Source: Pseudomonadota bacterium (lineage in GTDB: Bacteria > Pseudomonadota > Alphaproteobacteria > Rhizobiales > Afifellaceae). From it: a stretch of 8,985 nt of DNA. The first letter of the stretch is position 1. Each line of letters begins with the position of its first letter. This document shows, in pieces, positions 5,745-8,985 of the stretch. The notes beneath the pieces were generated by a model. That model worked only from the letters and a program-made list of their open reading frames with translations. It did no database searches and was not told the DNA's origin. The position numbers and the translations under genes were made by a program. Location: positions 1 through 8,985 of the forward strand of contig JAEZEK010000173.1 of the NCBI GenBank assembly GCA_023417735.1, in the 5' to 3' direction.

Positions 5745-8351
5745 ATGTCTTCCGAACGCTACAATCCGCGCGCCGCGGAGGCGCACTGGCAGGCCGCATG
5801 GGCCGAGAAGGCCCTGTTCGAGTGCCGCAACGACGACGCGCGCCCGAAATACTACGTGCTCGAGATGTTTCCGTACCCGTCCGGCCGGATCCACATGGGC
5901 CATGTGCGGAACTACGCGATGGGCGACGTCATCGCGCGCTACAAGCGGGCGCGCGGCTTCAACGTGCTCCATCCGATGGGGTGGGACGCCTTCGGCATGC
6001 CGGCCGAGAACGCCGCGATGCAGAACAAAGTGCACCCGAAGGGCTGGACCTACGAGAACATCTCGGTGATGCGCGGCCAGCTGCAGTCGATGGGCCTGTC
6101 GCTCGACTGGTCGCGCGAGTTCGCCACCTGCGACGTCGAGTATTACGCGCAGCAACAGCGCCTCTTCCTGGACTTCATGGATGTCGGCCTGGTCAGCCGG
6201 AAGACCTCCAAGGTGAACTGGGATCCGGTCGATCAGACGGTGCTCGCGAACGAGCAGGTGATCGACGGGCGCGGCTGGCGGTCGGGGGCGCCGGTCGAGC
6301 AGCGCGAGCTCACCCAATGGTTCCTGAACATCACGGAGTTCTCCGCCGACCTGCTCGACGCGCTCGACGGGCTCGAACGCTGGCCGGACAAGGTCCGCCT
6401 CATGCAGCGGAACTGGATCGGCCGCTCTGAGGGCTTGCGGATCCTGTTCGAGATCGCGGACGGCGCAGCGGAGGCCGGTCCGTGGCTCGAGGTCTTCACG
6501 ACCCGGCCGGACACGCTGTTCGGCGCCTCCTTCATGGCGGTGTCGGCAGACCATCCGGTCGCGCGGGCGTGCGCGCGCCGCGATCCCGCCCTCGCCGCCT
6601 TCATCGAGGAGTGCCACCGGATGGGCACCTCGGCCGAGGCGATCGAAACGGCAGAGAAGCGCGGCTACGACACCGGCATCCGCGTGAGGCATCCTTTCCT
6701 GCCCGACCGGCTGCTTCCGGTCTACGTCGCGAATTTCGTGCTGATGGAATACGGCACCGGCGCCATTTTCGGCTGCCCCGCGCACGACCAGCGCGACCTC
6801 GACTTCGCCAATGCCTACGGCCTCCCGGTCCGCCCGGTCGTGCTGCCCGAAGGCGCTGATCCGGCGGGCTTCGAGGTCCGGGACGAAGCCTATATGGGCG
6901 ACGGCCTGATCTTCCGGTCCGACTTCCTCGACGGGATGACGGTCGAGGCGGCCAAGGAGGAAGTGGCGAAGCGGCTCGAGGCGCGCCGGATCGACGGCAG
7001 GCCGCAGGCGGTGCGGGAGGTGAACTTCCGGCTCCGCGACTGGGGCATCTCGCGGCAGCGCTACTGGGGCTGCCCGATCCCGGTCGTCCACTGCCCGCAA
7101 TGCGGAGCCGTGCCGGTGCCGCGCGCGGACCTTCCGGTCGAACTGCCCGAGGACGTGGCCTTCGACCGGCCGGGCAACCCGCTCGACCGCCACCCGACCT
7201 GGAAGCACACGCCCTGCCCGAAGTGCGGCGCGGCGGCGGTGCGCGAGACGGACACCATGGACACCTTCGTGGACTCGTCCTGGTACTTCGCGCGCTTCAC
7301 CGCGCCGGACGCGGCTTCGCCGACGGTGCGCGACACCGTCGACCGCTGGCTCCCGGTCGACCAGTATATCGGCGGGGTGGAGCACGCCATTCTCCACCTC
7401 CTCTATTCGCGCTTCTTCACGCGCGCGATGCGGCGTGCCGGCCATGTCGGCATGGACGAGCCGTTCGCCGGGCTCTTCACGCAGGGCATGGTCGTCCACG
7501 AGACCTACCGGTCGGCGGACGGGCGCTGGCTCGCGCCGAGCGAGGTCCGCATCGAGGGCGAGGGACAGGACCGCCGCGCCTTCGACGCCCAGACCGGCGA
7601 GCCGGCCACGATCGGCCCGGTCGAGAAGATGTCGAAGTCGAAGCGGAACACCGTCGACCCGAGCGACATCATCGCCACCTACGGCGCCGACACGGCGCGC
7701 TGGTTCATGCTGTCGGACTCGCCGCCGGACCGCGACGTGATCTGGACCGAAGCCGGCGTGGAGGGCGCGCACCGGTTCGTGCAGCGGCTGTGGCGGATGG
7801 CGACGCGGATCGCGCCGTCGCTGCCGCACGCGGGGACGCCGCGCCCCGGCGCCTTCTCGGACGAGGCGCTGGAGGTCCGGCGCGCCACGCACAAGGCGCT
7901 CCGCGACGTGACGCAGGACATCGAGCGGCTGCGCTTCAACCGCGCCGTCGCGCAGCTCTACGAGCTCGCCAACGCGCTCGGCGCGGCCCAGCCCGATGCG
8001 CCGGACAAGGCCTGGGCGCTGCGCGAGGGCTTCGAGCTGCTCGCACAGATGATCGCGCCGATGATGCCGCATCTCGCCGAGGCGCTCTGGAGCGCGCTCG
8101 GCCACGACAGCCTGGTCGCCGAGACGCCCTGGCCGACGCTCGAAGCGGACATCCTGGTCGAGGACACGATCCTCCTTCCCGTCCAGGTGAACGGCAAGAA
8201 GCGGGGCGAGGTGAACGTGCCGGCGGCCGCCTCGCAAGGCGAGATCGAGGCCGCGGCGCTGGCTCTCGAGCCCGTCCAGCGTATTCTCGAGGGCCGGTCG
8301 CCAAGGAAGGTGATCATCGTGCCGAACAGGATCGTCAATGTCGTGGCTTAG
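5745..8351 (+). CDS. leuS: Leucyl-tRNA synthetase
   Basis: Class Ia synthetase that charges tRNA-Leu with leucine in the cytoplasm. The 868-residue product is full length (E. coli 860). The HIGH-type motif is HMGH (50-53), followed by the [16 protein letters not shown] segment, and KMSKS lies at 628-632. The CP1 editing domain is intact: the TTRPDT threonine-rich loop (252-257) and [16 protein letters not shown] with the catalytic Asp348 that removes mischarged amino acids. A four-Cys cluster, CPQC (450-453) and CPKC (491-494), looks like a zinc site, while the earlier site that in E. coli carries Cys residues reads [15 protein letters not shown] here and has none. The C-terminal tRNA-binding domain ends in [11 protein letters not shown]. 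The ATG at 5745 has only a weak GGA 5 nt upstream. It is the first gene of an overlapping operon with lptE and holA. Confidence 0.98.
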   Translation: MSSERYNPRAAEAHWQAAWAEKALFECRNDDARPKYYVLEMFPYPSGRIHMGHVRNYAMGDVIARYKRARGFNVLHPMGWDAFGMPAENAAMQNKVHPKGWTYENISVMRGQLQSMGLSLDWSREFATCDVEYYAQQQRLFLDFMDVGLVSRKTSKVNWDPVDQTVLANEQVIDGRGWRSGAPVEQRELTQWFLNITEFSADLLDALDGLERWPDKVRLMQRNWIGRSEGLRILFEIADGAAEAGPWLEVFTTRPDTLFGASFMAVSADHPVARACARRDPALAAFIEECHRMGTSAEAIETAEKRGYDTGIRVRHPFLPDRLLPVYVANFVLMEYGTGAIFGCPAHDQRDLDFANAYGLPVRPVVLPEGADPAGFEVRDEAYMGDGLIFRSDFLDGMTVEAAKEEVAKRLEARRIDGRPQAVREVNFRLRDWGISRQRYWGCPIPVVHCPQCGAVPVPRADLPVELPEDVAFDRPGNPLDRHPTWKHTPCPKCGAAAVRETDTMDTFVDSSWYFARFTAPDAASPTVRDTVDRWLPVDQYIGGVEHAILHLLYSRFFTRAMRRAGHVGMDEPFAGLFTQGMVVHETYRSADGRWLAPSEVRIEGEGQDRRAFDAQTGEPATIGPVEKMSKSKRNTVDPSDIIATYGADTARWFMLSDSPPDRDVIWTEAGVEGAHRFVQRLWRMATRIAPSLPHAGTPRPGAFSDEALEVRRATHKALRDVTQDIERLRFNRAVAQLYELANALGAAQPDAPDKAWALREGFELLAQMIAPMMPHLAEALWSALGHDSLVAETPWPTLEADILVEDTILLPVQVNGKKRGEVNVPAAASQGEIEAAALALEPVQRILEGRSPRKVIIVPNRIVNVVA

Positions 8352-8841
8352 GCTGATCTGCCTCGTTGGGGTCGCGCTGGCCGTCTCCGCCTGCCAGGTG
8401 CGGCCGCTCTACGCCCCGACGCCCGACGGCGTCGGCGCGCTTCAGGCGCTGCCCGCAATCGAGGTCGACGGGCCGTCGAGCCGGCCGGAGCAGGTGTTCC
8501 GCAACGCGCTCATCTTCGCCATGCGCGGCGGCGGCGAAGGCGCGCCGGCGCGCTACCGGCTGAACTTCCGGGTGAACCTCGCCGAGCAGGAACTCGGCAT
8601 CGAGCCGATCACCGGCACGCCGGCCTCCTACCAGCTGAGAGGCAGCGTCTCCTTCGTCCTCCGGGACGCTGCAAGCGACGCCGTGCTGATCCAGGACTCT
8701 GCGACGGCGGTCGCATCCTACAACCGCTCGACGCAGAACTTCGCAAACATCAGGGCCCGCCGCGACGCCGAGGACAGGGTCGCGGAATCGCTCGCGCAGC
8801 TCGTCCACGTGAGGCTCGCCTCGCTCTTCGCCGAGCGCTGA
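8338..8841 (+). CDS. lptE: LPS assembly lipoprotein LptE
   Basis: LptE is the outer-membrane lipoprotein that plugs the LptD barrel and helps insert lipopolysaccharide into the outer leaflet. The 167-residue product begins with a lipoprotein signal peptide: MSWLR, a hydrophobic stretch (residues 6-16), and a lipobox V-S-A-C with Cys19 as the lipidated residue. The mature start CQVRPLYAP matches the family's short conserved C-x-x-x-P-L-Y pattern. The rest fits the alternating alpha/beta LptE fold, including the [13 protein letters not shown] strand pair (about 101-114) and a C-terminal helix ([23 protein letters not shown]). Its ATG overlaps the leuS end by 14 nt in another frame, with AGGA 6 nt upstream, and its stop is 1 nt from the holA ATG, so all three are translationally coupled. 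Sequence conservation in this family is low; lipobox, size and the leuS/holA neighbours carry the call. Confidence 0.92.
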   Translation: MSWLRLICLVGVALAVSACQVRPLYAPTPDGVGALQALPAIEVDGPSSRPEQVFRNALIFAMRGGGEGAPARYRLNFRVNLAEQELGIEPITGTPASYQLRGSVSFVLRDAASDAVLIQDSATAVASYNRSTQNFANIRARRDAEDRVAESLAQLVHVRLASLFAER

Positions 8842-8842
8842 G

Positions 8843-8985
8843 ATGGTCGCCGTCCCGGCGAACCGAGTGGAGCAGTTCCTCGCCGACCCGCCGGCCGGCG
8901 TGCGCATGGTCCTCGTCTACGGCACGGACGCCGGGGCGGTGACGGAACGGGCGCGGCGGCTCGAGGCGGTCGCGCAGGCGCGAGG
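8843..8985 (+). CDS. holA: DNA polymerase III subunit delta, N-terminal fragment (runs off the window)
   Basis: The delta subunit of the clamp loader opens the beta sliding clamp during replication. Only the first 47 residues are present, in a frame open to the right edge. They begin MVAVPANRVEQFLADP, followed by MVLVYGTDAGAVTERARRL, which matches the opening of alphaproteobacterial HolA (a short helix, then the LVYG.D.G strand-turn-helix of the degenerate AAA+ domain). The ATG lies 1 nt after the lptE stop, and the gene order leuS-lptE-holA is the familiar one in proteobacteria. No clear Shine-Dalgarno is visible, which fits coupling to lptE. The clamp-binding and AAA+ motifs lie beyond the window. 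Confidence 0.88.
   Translation, partial: MVAVPANRVEQFLADPPAGVRMVLVYGTDAGAVTERARRLEAVAQAR

Noticed and set aside
5700..8237. An 845-codon open frame on the minus strand, antisense to almost all of leuS.
   Set aside because: Its product is a low-complexity mix of Arg, Ala, Gly, Val, His and Asp with no domain. The plus strand encodes a full canonical LeuRS. Long antisense frames are expected where third codon positions are nearly all G or C.
1..8985. Mobile elements, phage genes, CRISPR arrays, tRNAs or a defence system.
   Set aside because: No transposase, integrase, terminal inverted repeats, regularly spaced repeats, cloverleaf or toxin/defence-type gene is visible; all genes are conserved housekeeping types with uniform composition.

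Overview
This GC-rich window looks like chromosomal housekeeping DNA from an alphaproteobacterium, most likely of the order Hyphomicrobiales (Rhizobiales). That assignment rests on three things: the strong G/C preference at third codon positions, the protein styles (a LolA with the RPGKINFTY signature, a LeuRS with the [10 protein letters not shown] signature, an LptE/HolA pair), and the gene order. The order recalled here as typical of this group is an inference, not a search result. I see no RNA genes, insertion sequences, CRISPR arrays, integrase genes or composition breaks, and no stretch over 300 bases lacks a gene.

Layout: the 3' two-thirds of ftsK (plus strand, open at the left edge) is followed by lolA and an exonuclease III gene (xthA), all on the plus strand. 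Next come two coupled minus-strand genes: an OmpR/PhoB-type response regulator and, downstream of it, a small cyclic-nucleotide-binding-fold protein. A short L,D-transpeptidase-like gene (plus) diverges from the regulator and runs tail-to-tail into a yggS-family PLP protein gene (minus). Diverging from yggS is a tightly packed plus-strand operon, leuS-lptE-holA, with holA running off the right edge.

The genes serve chromosome segregation (FtsK), envelope biogenesis (LolA lipoprotein transport, LptE lipopolysaccharide export, a peptidoglycan-type transpeptidase fold), DNA repair and replication (exonuclease III, polymerase III delta), translation (LeuRS), PLP homeostasis (YggS) and signalling (response regulator plus CNB protein). 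Packing is extreme. The two convergent junctions are 3 nt apart (xthA/CNB) and overlapping by 4 nt (transpeptidase/yggS, sharing a CTAG). Regulation must therefore sit mostly in two roughly 90-nt divergent spacers, at 4329-4418 and 5654-5744, and in the 110-nt lolA-xthA spacer.

I did not find a new biological system. The points most worth checking are an 11-bp-phased repeat upstream of the response regulator, the CNB-fold protein whose phosphate-binding cassette lacks the usual arginine register, a perfect 22-bp palindrome between lolA and xthA, a three-codon ORF fused to the lolA start, and an operator-like dyad between yggS and leuS.
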